From Diphasiastrum complanatum (Eukaryota > Streptophyta > Lycopodiopsida > Lycopodiales > Lycopodiaceae), in assembly GCA_029204225.1 (NCBI GenBank), contig CM055111.1, positions 9,929,000-9,992,999 on the forward strand: a stretch of DNA of 64,000 bases. The letters run 5' to 3'. Position 1 is the first letter of the stretch, and every line of letters begins with the position of its first letter. The position numbers were made by a program, and so were the translations under genes. Of the stretch, positions 31,157 to 43,100 are shown piece by piece. The notes under the pieces are model-generated. The model had not been told where the DNA came from, did not search any database, and was given only the letters and a program-made list of their open reading frames with translations.

Positions 31157-34100
31157 CTACCAATCAAAGAAAAAACTCTGGTAAAAAACTTAGCAAACAA
31201 AACATAAAAATTCTACCAAAGCTAGAAATGATGGAAACATCTTATTAGATAACATCTCAGAAACCCTCAAAGTTGAAAGGCATTATCAAGTTTCACATCA
31301 ACAAAAAAGATCTTTGACGAACCATAACACTTACTTCATATTTGGCAGAATATTCAACCATTATTACACATCGTCTACTTTGTCCATAGTTCCTAGTCTT
31401 TCAAAACATACTTTTTCCTAATGGCATTAATATGCATACAGCACATAACATATAAAAATTTCCCCACACATGCATAGAATTTTCTATTTAGAGATTTTTT
31501 TTTTGAAGTTCATAAAACACCATGATTCCAATGTTAAAATACCATTTAAAATTTAGTATTTTTCATCCTCAAACACAAGTACTTAAAGTGACTCTAGAGA
31601 AATACTTCTTGAAAGACTAGCATCAACTAAATTAACAGAGGTTTAGGACTTACAAATTTCAAGGGGAATTAGCACCACATGTCGTTTTTTGTAGTTAAAG
31701 TATGCTGGACATCTTTTTCAAGGCAATTCATAGATAGAGACTTGATAGGCTATCTCTAGTTATCATTGTACTTCAGTAGTCCTCTACTTGAAAGAGCTTA
31801 TTACTATGTTAGGTTCTCAGGCTCAAGTTAGCATTCAAGATAGCCACTTTCACTAAATAGTTGATTTTGTTTCACAATTTGCTTTTGAAACGATCGCACA
31901 AGCCAAGTACCATGTAACCACCCCAACCACTGGCCTATTGGCTATATAGTCATTTCTAGTCATTCAATGTTACATGTGAAGACAACATTAGAAAGCTCTC
32001 AAACTTCTTTTTTCAATGAGCTATGGCTCAGTTTAATCCGCTAGGACTTGATCTTTGTTTTTTGCCAGAACAACATTTTTCTACAAACTACATGGCACAA
32101 CTAGGCGTCCCAAACCCTAAAACGTTTGAACAGTCAATCAAATGTTCAAATGACTCACATCCCCTTCATTTGCTCGAACAATCAGTCCCTTCAACTACAC
32201 AGCCATCCTACTAGGTAATCAACACATTCGTCTACCCTAGATAGTCAATTCAATACATGAGATAAACAATGAGTCATCTATTCGTGCCAATGTTTCATTG
32301 AAATGTGTTTCATTAATGAAACTTCATTTTGAAAAGTCCAGTTCAAACAATCCATCTGAAACAGATTTTATAGATTTAAAAAAGCTATAGAAATATTAAA
32401 AATTAAAACCTAATTATTTTTCTTGGTTTTAAACCATTGTGTATAGCATAGGTCCCGCAGTACTGGGTACCGCGGATCCCGGTACCGCGGGACCGTACTG
32501 GTACCGCAGTACCATCATGGTACCGCGGTACCACAATATAGTAATATTTTAATTATTTAATATTTTTTTAAATTTTTTTTTACCTAAACCTACCCACCCC
32601 CCTCGCATTTCCTCTGAAATTTTTTTGCGCCCTCTCCGCCCTGCCATCGCTGCTAGTTTTTCCTGCCTGCCTTTGATTCCTTGCGTCGCCCATCGCCCAC
32701 GCAACGCCCTGCCTTGCATCTGATTTCCTTTGCCCTGCATTCGCCCATTTTCAGCGTCTCTCCAACAGTGAACCCTGCTGTTTTTTTTCCAGCAATCCAT
32801 CCCTCATTTCATCTGCAATGGTGCAATCCGTTCTTTCCGGTCTGTGGGACGAGGTAGACATTGTCAGGTGGGTTGCCGACAAGGCCAACAAGACCGGTCA
32901 GAAGATCGTGCGCTGCCGATACTGTCTCGTCGAGTTTGCTGCATCCCTCACTCGCCTTAAAGGCCATCTGCTCGGTGCACGCGCCAAAAATGGTGCCACC
33001 TTGAATGCTGCCCCTTGTGGCAGCATGACCGTCCCCGACAGGCAGCGACTACTGGACACCTACAGGCCGCGGCTCGTGGCAGGGGAGAACACCATTTCGG
33101 AGGGCATTCTCCGATTTTGCACCGCTCCTTATGTGGCTAACCCAGAGTTGCTGCCTGCTTGGCTGGCACGCACGAGGAGAGGGAGTGCATCCTCCTCCGG
33201 TCCCTTTGCCCCTCAGACAGTTCTGCCTCACGCACCCCCATTTGCTCAGATTCCGGTGGATCCCGTCCCATCGCGTCCGCTAGTTGCCACTACGGTTCCA
33301 CCACCACCCACTGTTGCTCGCAGTCCACCAGTCTACGACTTTCTCATGGACTCTCCGCCACCCGAGCAGGCCCAGGATGGTACTGGGCGGGCCTTCGAGG
33401 ATGTGGAAGAGATCCCTTCTTCCTTCCCTTCCCATCCGGATGACCTCCTCAGCCAGCAGTTTTCGTACCCCATGCCAGATGTTGCCCCTCCACCAGTGCA
33501 CCCCACCTATGCTGCTGCACCCATCCCTGCCAGTGCATCCCACTCTCCCCATTCCACGTCTACAGCCGATGCATCCACCAGTGCCCAGCCTGTCGCGTCA
33601 TCATCCATTCCCGTCACGGTTGGTGCACCGTGCTGGAGGTCCACCACCCGTCGCCCACCAGGGAGAGCCCTTGTGCAGCAGACCATTCGCGGCGCACATC
33701 AGCCGCACATGGACAGAGAGGCCACACAGGCCGTGGCCAGTCTGATTTACGAGTTGAACCTGCCCTTTTCCATCACCGACTCTGAGCCCTTCAGAAGGGC
33801 CTTCCGCCTTGCACAGTCTGTCAGCCCTAGCTGGAGAGTCCCTAGTTCAGAGGTTGTCCGCACACACATGCTGAGGGATAGGGTCGAGTCCTTGTCTAGA
33901 GAGATGGAGCCTCTATGTCGGCACTGGGCCACTTACGGTTGCAGCATCATGTCCGATGGCTGGATTGATGTCAGGAGGAGGCCGATCCTCAACATACTGG
34001 TCTCCAGCTGCATGGGCACACAGTTTTTGAGGGCAGTGGATTGCAGCAGGGGGGGGAGAGTCATATCTGCAGAGTTCATGTTTGATGTCATCAGGTCTTC

Positions 34101-37100
34101 CATCCTAGCCATAGGCCCACAGCATGTCGTCACGGTGGTGACCGACAATGCCACGAACTGCATTCAGATGGGTGTACTGCTAGGGGCCGAGTTCCCTCAT
34201 ATTGTTCATACCCCCTGTGCAGCCCACGGCATAGACCTTCTGATGGGGGACATTGGAGCACTTCCTTGGGTTAGAGCCATCGTTCGGGAGGCCCTCTTCC
34301 TGGTGACTTTTGTCACCAGAAAGAGGCGTGTCTTGCCATGTTCTGGGTGTTCAGCCATCTGGACCTCCGTAAGCCAGCCCCCACGCGCTTTGCATTCGAC
34401 TTGGTGGTCATCGACCGTTTGATCAGGTGCAGGGCCCAGCTTCTACAGATGGTTGCCAATGATCTTTGGGGTGCCAGTACATTTCCGCACACTGAGGATG
34501 GGGAGCACTTTTCTTCCACGGTGAGGGGAGACCAGTTCTGGAGGGATGCACAGACATTGTCAGGACTGCTTCGACCACTCTACATTGTGCTCCGCATGGC
34601 TGATAGCGAGGGGTCGACACTTGGCCCGGTGTATGAGCTCATGGACCGGATTGGACAGTTCCTGCAGTTGCCCATCTTGCAGCCAGAGAGGTAAGCGGTA
34701 CAGTGTTGCAATTGACCTTTATCTTTTCAGTACTTGGTAGTTTTTTTTTCTGTCAATGTTAAGCTTTTTCGTAATGCTCTAAACCACATGCCCCTCACCT
34801 GCAGGATGACAGAGCTGAAGTTCATATGGGAGACGCGGTGGAACTACTTCCACAGGAGTATCCACAGCGTTGCACACATGCTGCATCCCCTCTTCCTCTC
34901 TCCGACACAGATCGCAGACAGGGAGCTTGAGGCCGATTGGATTCAGTACATTCACAGGGTGGGTCCACACATAGGTTTGGATCCTATCAGGCTCATGGAG
35001 GAGCTCGCTGCATTTCGTTTCGGCATGGGCACATTCAGCCACCCGGCTGCCCAGGATCCAGAGAGGAGGCGGCTACCCATTACCTGGTGGACCATGTTCG
35101 GTAGCACATACCCATCTATACAACGTCTTGCACTGCGTGTCCTTTCTCAGGTATGCATCTCATTTTATCCTCCATTTTTGTGTTTCGTTGAAGTTCCACC
35201 TCTGCCACAATGTGCTGAAGTATTTCAATGCACGCACCACAGGACTGTGCTGCCTCTGTGTGTGAGCGTAATTGGAGCACATGGGCACTCATTCACACGA
35301 GGAGAAGAAACCGGTTGTCAGTGAGTCAGTTGGAGCGGTTGGTGTTCTGTAGCACCAACGCACGTCTCGCCAGGAGGCTTCCGACCATTACGAGCGCATT
35401 GCAAGTGATAAGCTAATCTTTCATAGCATGTTGGTTGACTCCTGGTATGTTGGTTTCATTTCTTGATAAAGTTGTCTTTCTGACATGCAAATTTTAAACC
35501 TTGCAGACGAAGATATCCGATTTGGAGCGCCAGGTTGACTTGCCTACGGACAGCACCCATCCCATGCCTGCAGATGACCTGGGCACACAGTTGATGGCAG
35601 AGAGAGAGAGGGAGCTTGCCGAGATGAGAGAGAGAGAGAGCTTGGGCTTGAGCACAGAGAGCCCCCATTGTATGAGGCAGATGAGCCAGTGTCAAAGGAT
35701 GAGCATGATGAGGATGAGCCCATTCGGGTTGTGTTTGCCAAACCAGAGAGGGATGAGGCAGATTATACAGGTGCAGGGCACACGCCACGGGCAGGGGTCA
35801 CAGGTGCATCACGTGGCAGAGGTGGGACACATGGCACATGTTATACCGGCAGACAGGCAGGGCACACAGGGGGGGGCAGTGGCATACCTACCTATGTCGA
35901 CATGATGGAGGAGGCTCTTGATAGAGGGCAGAGTGGTTTAGATGCCGGTCCCGCAGATGTTTGGATGCGTGCAGCACAGAGTCATGGCCGTTACTACGAC
36001 AGCACACCAGAGGAGGCACCTGATGACTTTCATTGCACAGATTGGGAGGCCATGCAGGGTCTACAGGGTGCACATGATGAGGCACGGGATGAGGCTTGGG
36101 TTGATTCAGGGGTTGGTGCACAGGATGATTCAGAGGTCGGTGCACAGGATGATTTAGAGGCTGGTGCACAAGATGAGTCCCAGAGCCCAGAGCATTTGTA
36201 TTCGGATGCCCAGCTGGCCGACTTGGTTGCCACATTGGATTCAGAGGCCCAGCAGATGCCGAGTGTCAGGGCGCCCCCATCATCTCTTGCCAGCATGCCA
36301 TACACAGAGTCCCAGCCAGAGCAGCCGCATGAGGTGCCTACAGTTCCTCCAGCTCCTCAGAGGGTGTATGTGCGTCGCACAGCTCCTCCAGTGCCACCGA
36401 TGCCATTTAGGCCTACAGCCCCTCCATCGCCGTTTACTTCTGCACCACCAGGTCTCCATGGCAGGCCACCATCTGTGCCCAGGTTTTCTCTTGCAGCACC
36501 CACATCACATCCTCCTCCTTTGGCAGCACCCACGTCACATCCTCCTCCTTTGGCAGCACCCAAGATGTACCAGTACCGGCCACCACAGCACCCCTTTCAG
36601 TACATATCGCCAATGTACTCGCCTCCTGCACAGCCAATTCCTCCACCTGCAGCAGCCCCACGGGCACACACTCCACGAGCTCATCCTCCTTGCTCAGTTG
36701 CACAGGGAGTTCCCTCTTTTGCTTCCCTATCCCAGTCGGCCTCAGCTTGGGCCCAGCCTAGCTAGCCAGGTGATTTGCATGGGGGTGACGAGGCATTGAC
36801 AGCTCCTCTTGTCCGCAAGAGACCAGGCAGGCCCAAGGGTGCACCGAACAAGAAAGGCAAGGCACAGAAACTGCCAGGGAGGAGAGGACGACCACGCAGG
36901 GCTCCAGGTACAGGTAGAGGTGCAGTATCACAGCCAGTTGGAGCAGGTGTTGTTGGTTTGGCTTGCTTGGGGGCTGATGCGGAGGCTGATTGGGAGGATG
37001 AGGATGACGAGTCTTCCCCCTCGGATACACAGCCCATGCCAGTTCCAGACAGGCAGAGATATCGGCTGCGAGAGTCAGCTCGGGGCCCTGAGTTGTCTCC

Positions 37101-40100
37101 AGAGCATTCGTCTGAGTCAGAGCCAGAGCATTGATTGTGTCTTTGTTGTTTTAGTTTCAGTAGTTTGTCTCTAGCAGACGGTCTACCATTGTACTCAGAT
37201 GATTTTTCACATTATATACAGTGTTTGGCCTACATTTGCTGCACATTGCGCGTATGTCGCTCTGTACATGTGATGCTTTATTTTATGTCGAAGAATTCTA
37301 TGTGCGTGTCTGAATCCTATTTTCATTTAATTTCGTTTGAAGTGAATGCTAGCTTCACATATATGCACCTACATCATGAGCAAAGCAATCACCCCTACAC
37401 CCCAAACGACATTTCATAAACACATGTAATACATCTGCATTTAAAAAAATAACAGACATTGCATCTTACATGACCAGGCTCGCGTTGCACAAAAAACAAC
37501 TATGTATGTATTCAACCGTTGTATCAGGATAACATCACATATATTGTCATTTTTTTAAGCAGCCATCTAGTTATTTGCTGCACCATAAACTGCCGAAAAC
37601 TACATAGGAACAGTCCGCCACATACGGCTGGACCTCATCTATTCTAAACATCTCTCACTGATCCTCCACCGACTCCTCGCCCTCGTCTGGTGCATTGTTT
37701 TGTCGCTCTTGCTCTGCTTCCCGGTTAGCCTGAGCTACCTCCTGGTTAGCCCGACGTCTGGCCGCCCTTTCCCTGACCATGATGAGCTGCCGTCGTGTGA
37801 AATTCATTCCGATCTGCTCATCCAGATCCAGCTCGACAGCGGGGACAAGACCCACAGCGGGGGCGGGTGGCTCCGGTTCCGGATTTCTCTGTCGAGTTTG
37901 TCGCAGCATCTCTCGGATATCTACCTCTTGCTTCCGATGCCTCTCGTTGTGCCTTCGGATATCTTCCTCAAGCTTCCTCCTGGCTTCGCCCTCGGGCTTC
38001 GGTGGTATGCGCTCTGCCATCTCGATCGACCTTCTCCTCACAGCACCCTGGTCCTTGAACACCCTCTCACAGCACCCTGGCTCTCAAACAGCCTGTCACC
38101 GTCTCTCGCTTGCTCTCACTGTCTATCACTAGCTCTCTCACAGCCTCTGAAAATGCTGACCACAATGGCATTGTGAGTACCTATTTATCCCCACAGCCTG
38201 ATCGGCCATGTGGATCCCCATCATCCCTGCATGTGCCTCTGTACCTGCCCCCATGTGATGCTCCCCCCTGTGTTGGTCTCCCATTGGGCCCATGGTCTGC
38301 TCACCCACAATGCCCATGTGCCTCTGTACTCTGTACATGTGATGCTACCCCCCTGTGTTGGTCTCCCATTGGCCCCTCGGTCTGCTCACTCGCAGTGCCC
38401 ATGTGCCACTACAACAGTCCCTTGCATCATGTACTGTACCTTCTTTTTTTACACCCTAAACCCCCTTTTTCTACTTTTTTTTGTCCTTTTTTTGGTAGTT
38501 AATATGCAAAAATTAAACATTAAAAATATTAAAAAATAAAAAAAATATTAAAAATGGTACCGCCCTGGTACCGCGGATCCCAGGGCGGTACCGTACCGGC
38601 GGTACCACTGATATGGTACCGGCGGTACCATACCAGCAGTACCACGAGGTACTATGGTGTATAGTATAGCTCTTTTTGTTTCAAGGGTGAGAGTATGTGA
38701 GGGTCTAAATCATGAATTAAGATATAGAATGTGCTTGAAACTTGAAAATTGAGGCAAAGAGAGCATGAGGGAGAGAGAACTTAGAAGTTAGTGTAGTGTT
38801 AGTTGTGAGAGCAATGTTAGAACTTAGATTAGTATGTTTTTGCCATTAAAGAAGGCCAAAAGTAAATCCCCCCCCCCCCAAAAAAAAAAACCCTAAATAC
38901 AAATTGTTTTGTTAAAGTAATGCCTTCCTCTCCTTCACTACCATCTACATTTCTAAACACGTTATTCCATTTAAACCATGACAATATAGTCCAATACAAA
39001 ATGCCTAAGCGTCAACCTAATCTAGATGATTCTTTAAAGTATAACCTTCTCCTCTTTTCACTGCTTGGATTATTCTCCCATAATCCTATAGTTAATCTAC
39101 ACCGTTTTATTTGTGTTTCTACACAGTCTGCAAAAATACATGGGAACTGCTTAACAGGTGGACATTAAGCAACAGTTTATCACCTCCTATTCGCCTCAGT
39201 TGAATGGACTTGTTGAGAGAAAGAATCGAACCTCATATCCTCTTTCCAAAAGTACGAACACACTATTCCATTTAAATGGTTGTTTTACATCCTCGTACAA
39301 CGATCGCCCACCCTTAGATCATGCTTCATCTTTCTCTCACAAATTTTGTGCAATTTTTACACCTTTGTATGTTGCACTCCCCTTCCTCATCTCCACTTCA
39401 TGCCCATTCCATTAGTTCCTTGGCATGCCTTCCATTAACACCTTCTCTAGGCCACTCTTCCTCCTCAATTCACCTCCTCCCTTAGCTTTTACTACCATTT
39501 GGAAGATGAGTGTGAGCTACGGACCAGGAAGGCAGAGACAAACAACCCTAACCCTAATTTCAACTCCTAAAGCCTATAAATAGCTCAGATGAATTTCATT
39601 GGTGAAAGTTTGACATTGAAAGCTTAGTCTACATAGCATACTTCACATATCTCGAGTCTCAACAACATTCAGGTCTCTATTCTGTGCTCTCAGGTCCCTA
39701 ATTACCCTCGAGTTCTATCCTTATTTGTCCACATTCAAGTCAAAAACTTCCCAACTCTACCTTCATTGAAGAAAACAAGTTCTATCATTTGATAAGTTTT
39801 GTAGTGGATGCGACTAAAATTGTTCGATGCCTTTTTTGCATACTAAAAGTCTTTCCTTTGATTTGGGGGGGCCGCACCTTGGCGCCTCTCTATGTGTTCG
39901 AATGTGATATGTCTTAGTTTGATGGCTATGCACATTTCATTCTTACATCAATGATGTTATTGCATCCTCTTATAAACAAAGCATATTAGTGCAGCATTCA
40001 AAGCTATATGGCTTATAGGACTCCTCAAAGGAGGTGCGTTTATAATAAGTGGCACCAAGAACTCTATATTGTGACTACTAAAATTGCATCCAATTGGTTC

Positions 40101-43100
40101 AGATTATGAGTCATTACACAATCCAAAATGCATTGATTCAAAATCATACACAGCACATAATCTAGATAACTATGCCAACATTAACTACAAATTTTAAACA
40201 AATAACTAGCTTTTCCAAAATTTGTAATTTTAAGCAAATGCTACCCGATCACTTGAGCCACTGGCAATGTAGTCCATCATCATTCGACAACAATTCACCC
40301 TGCTCCAACAAAGAAGAGCAAGAATTAGTGCAACCAAATATCAAGATTCACACAATCAGTGAATTTCAAAACAAATAAGCTTCTATATTGCCTAGATTTC
40401 ATGAAACAAAGTTGAAGCAGCTTGTGGGCCTCATCATGACCATATGACTTGTTATCTTAAAGCATGCATCAGATTGAACTCAAAGGAAGCAACTTCTCAT
40501 TTATTGATGGGTTTTCATACGAAATTCAATAGTGGATTTGAAACGTGTGAAATCAAAAACATATTGTTGGTAATGAGAGTATCCACCAACATCAATTAGG
40601 CTCTGTTTTAGAATCAGATGGTCTGAAACAAACAAAGGTGCCAATGGTATAGAGAGGAGCAAGATGAGAGCTTAAAGATGATGCCTTCCATGTTTTGAGA
40701 TGCTTTTCTGCTTGATTTTTGTGCAAAATTCTTTTTTGAACTTCTCAATACATGCAATCAAGCTTAGATTTTCAAGTCCCTAGACTTGGCTCATTCGCAA
40801 TACATCCACCATGTGTTGAATGAGTTATATGAAACTTCACTATGGTTAGAGAGTTGAATTAGTAAATGAAACATATAAGAGCTTTTTTTTTATCGTTGGA
40901 GGTTAAAAAGTATTTTTAAAAGGAGTGGACTATATGTAATAAAGCAGAGTTCCAATACTGATGTACATTTGAGCAAGACATGTAGTAATACTTTACCATC
41001 TCCATTCTTGCTTTGATGTACCCAGTTGGAAGCCTCATAAAAAAGGATTTTCTTTTGTACAAGAGAAAGAGTTTACTTGATGGTAGATATGCAACGGTCA
41101 AGCACAACCCTTCACTAGATGAAATACTTTGGAGTAACACAAAAAAGAAGGTTGTTGGCTCAAGTTTGTAGTTCTCTATGTTTCTTCCAAGTATTCTACA
41201 ATCTTAAGTTTGGATCAATTAGGCATTGTCTATTGGTCAATCATCGATACATATGACTAGAACTTCTTGTGTCCATTATTCTAACAATAACATGATTTTC
41301 AATTTGTACGTCACCACCTTATTTTGAGATTTTCACAACACTGCAAGCAATACTTGACATTCCACTTCCATTGTTGATTTTTTCCTTTTTGTGTAAGGTG
41401 CAAGCTGATAGCATGGTAGTTGGTTTGCGAGAGATGGTATTAGGTCTATGGGAGTTCGATGTGTATGGTTGACTATAAACAGTCCAAACATGTAGATTTG
41501 TCAATGCTAGGAGTGGTGCAAGGGGAGGAACTCTCGCTAGAATTCCCCGAACATGTCTAAGGAAGCGATTTTTTCTTTGATGTTATGAACAACAATAGAA
41601 TATGCACCTAGATTCTCATCGAGGACCGATGACTTCTTTAACGGTAGAAGGTTTGCCAAGAGGACCAATTGATTAGCAAATTTGGTAGTGACCAACAATC
41701 AAACTAGACTCCCAACTCTAGTTAAGTTAGATGTGTTGAAAATTGTGATGCAGTGCACCTACAACATTAATAGTCAGTGAGGGAGACAAATAACCATCAC
41801 GAACCTAGGGTAGGCATGCAAAACATAACATGACTAGGGGCAGCCAACAATAGGCGGGTGCGGTCCAATGAACGAAAGTGGTTGCAACAATAGGCGTGTG
41901 TGGTCCAATGAACGAGTGAGGTTGCAACATGTGTCAATAGTGACTACACTTTTCAATAAGGTCAAGACATCTAGTTACAGTCAATGACCTAGCCAACCAC
42001 TGATGACAATGTGACCCGGACAAATAAGCCAAATGGGAAACAAAAAGCACAAACTACAATGAAAGAAAGCCCCATTCTTCACGCTAACACCAATATGCAC
42101 AAGTTTCCTTCGCAAGAGGAGATCCTAGAGCAAATTTTTGTTGCAATTGTTAATGCAACAATAAGTTGCAGCACACATCATCATATCTCATGGGCAAGAG
42201 GTCCCTTTGCGGGGTGGTCTAGAGGGAAATGAAAATGATCCTAATATGTTAGAGATGATGGGAATAATTGGAATCAAATTAATGCTTTAATATCAAATTC
42301 TTAGGGCTGCATGATAATTGCCCCACAGTCATGTAGGCCGAATACACAAGTCTTGAAGGTGACCTGTCAGTTCAGTAAATAAAGGTATAGCTCACACAAG
42401 ATTATAATGATTTCATTCAGATTTGTCAGATTTACAATTATGAAAGGATGTTTATTTGGTGGTCAAGGATGTCAACGTGTTGCTAGACTTTCATGTGGAA
42501 ATCACATTCTCCTTATCAATTTAGCCTATGTTTGGATAAGGCTGGCTAAGTCTCAAGGCATTTGTTGGGATAAATAGAGACTAGAGACACTCATTATTCA
42601 GCTTTCGATATTGGTATTCCTTGAGCTCCATGGTAAAACTCATTGCTATCGCTTGTAGGGCTTTACTATTGATCATATGTGATGCACTTCAATCATCTTT
42701 GTAGGGCAACACTATTGTTGTCTCATTTATGACCTTCTATGCTTCATTGATATCAAAATTTGTGGATTGTGGTCATCCAAATTTTTAAAAATTTGGATGA
42801 CCAAAACCAAATCTAATCATCTGCTACCACGACCACCCTTAATCTTATATTCCTTATACAGCCACGAGTCCAGACATCTGCCCCACCAACTATGCAGACT
42901 GCCTAATTGTTAGTTACATTATGTCATGAGTCAGAAACCTTAACAAAATGTCATAAGCAGCTCAAATTTATAAATGCACCTTCCTCTATGGGCCTTCCAT
43001 GGTTGGATGGAGATCGACCCAGAAAGCAATTGAGCACACTGCTCCTCCTGCACTGCTCTTGATTTCCAATCCGTTACTGTCTCATTATTTGATCTTGGTA

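Larger units (their letters stand above)
32818..37134 (+). pseudogene. hAT-1 transposase, four exons, three disruptions
   Basis: Exons 32818-34690, 34805-35150, 35243-35404 and 35507-37134, with GT-AG introns in phase. ATG 32818 is the first in frame. Domains: BED zinc finger (residues 10-67; Cys33, Cys36, His50), Pro/Ser linker, DUF659 with SDGW (Asp380) and TDN (Asp443), LRPLYIVLRMADSEG, and the hAT dimerisation end SVCERNWSTWALIHTRRRN in exon 3. Exon 4 is acidic, then Pro-rich, then has two AT-hook-like motifs (KRPGRPKG, GRRGRPRR). Breaks: a one-base loss near 34335, a frame change at an AG dinucleotide tract (35621-35640) and an in-frame TAG at 36763-36765 before the AT hooks. Transposase cuts and inserts the element in the nucleus; this copy needs all three breaks bypassed to work. 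Confidence 0.86.
32447..38656 (+). mobile_element. hAT-1: complete BED/DUF659 hAT transposon
   Basis: 6210 bp. The left end is CATAGGTCCCGCAGTACTGG; the right end reversed is CATAGTACCTCGTGGTACTG. Perfect 8-bp target duplications GTGTATAG on both sides, diagnostic of hAT transposition. Both ends have dense GGTACCGCGG-type subterminal palindromes (32447-32535 and 38556-38650). Inside are a four-exon transposase on the plus strand and a smaller, convergent minus-strand reading frame. It lies within an intron of the host F-box/WD40 gene in the opposite orientation. Confidence 0.94.

Noticed and set aside
36357-37037. Minus-strand Gly/Ala- and Ser-rich frames over hAT-1 exon 4
   Set aside because: Complement of the Pro-rich and AT-hook coding sequence; no independent support.
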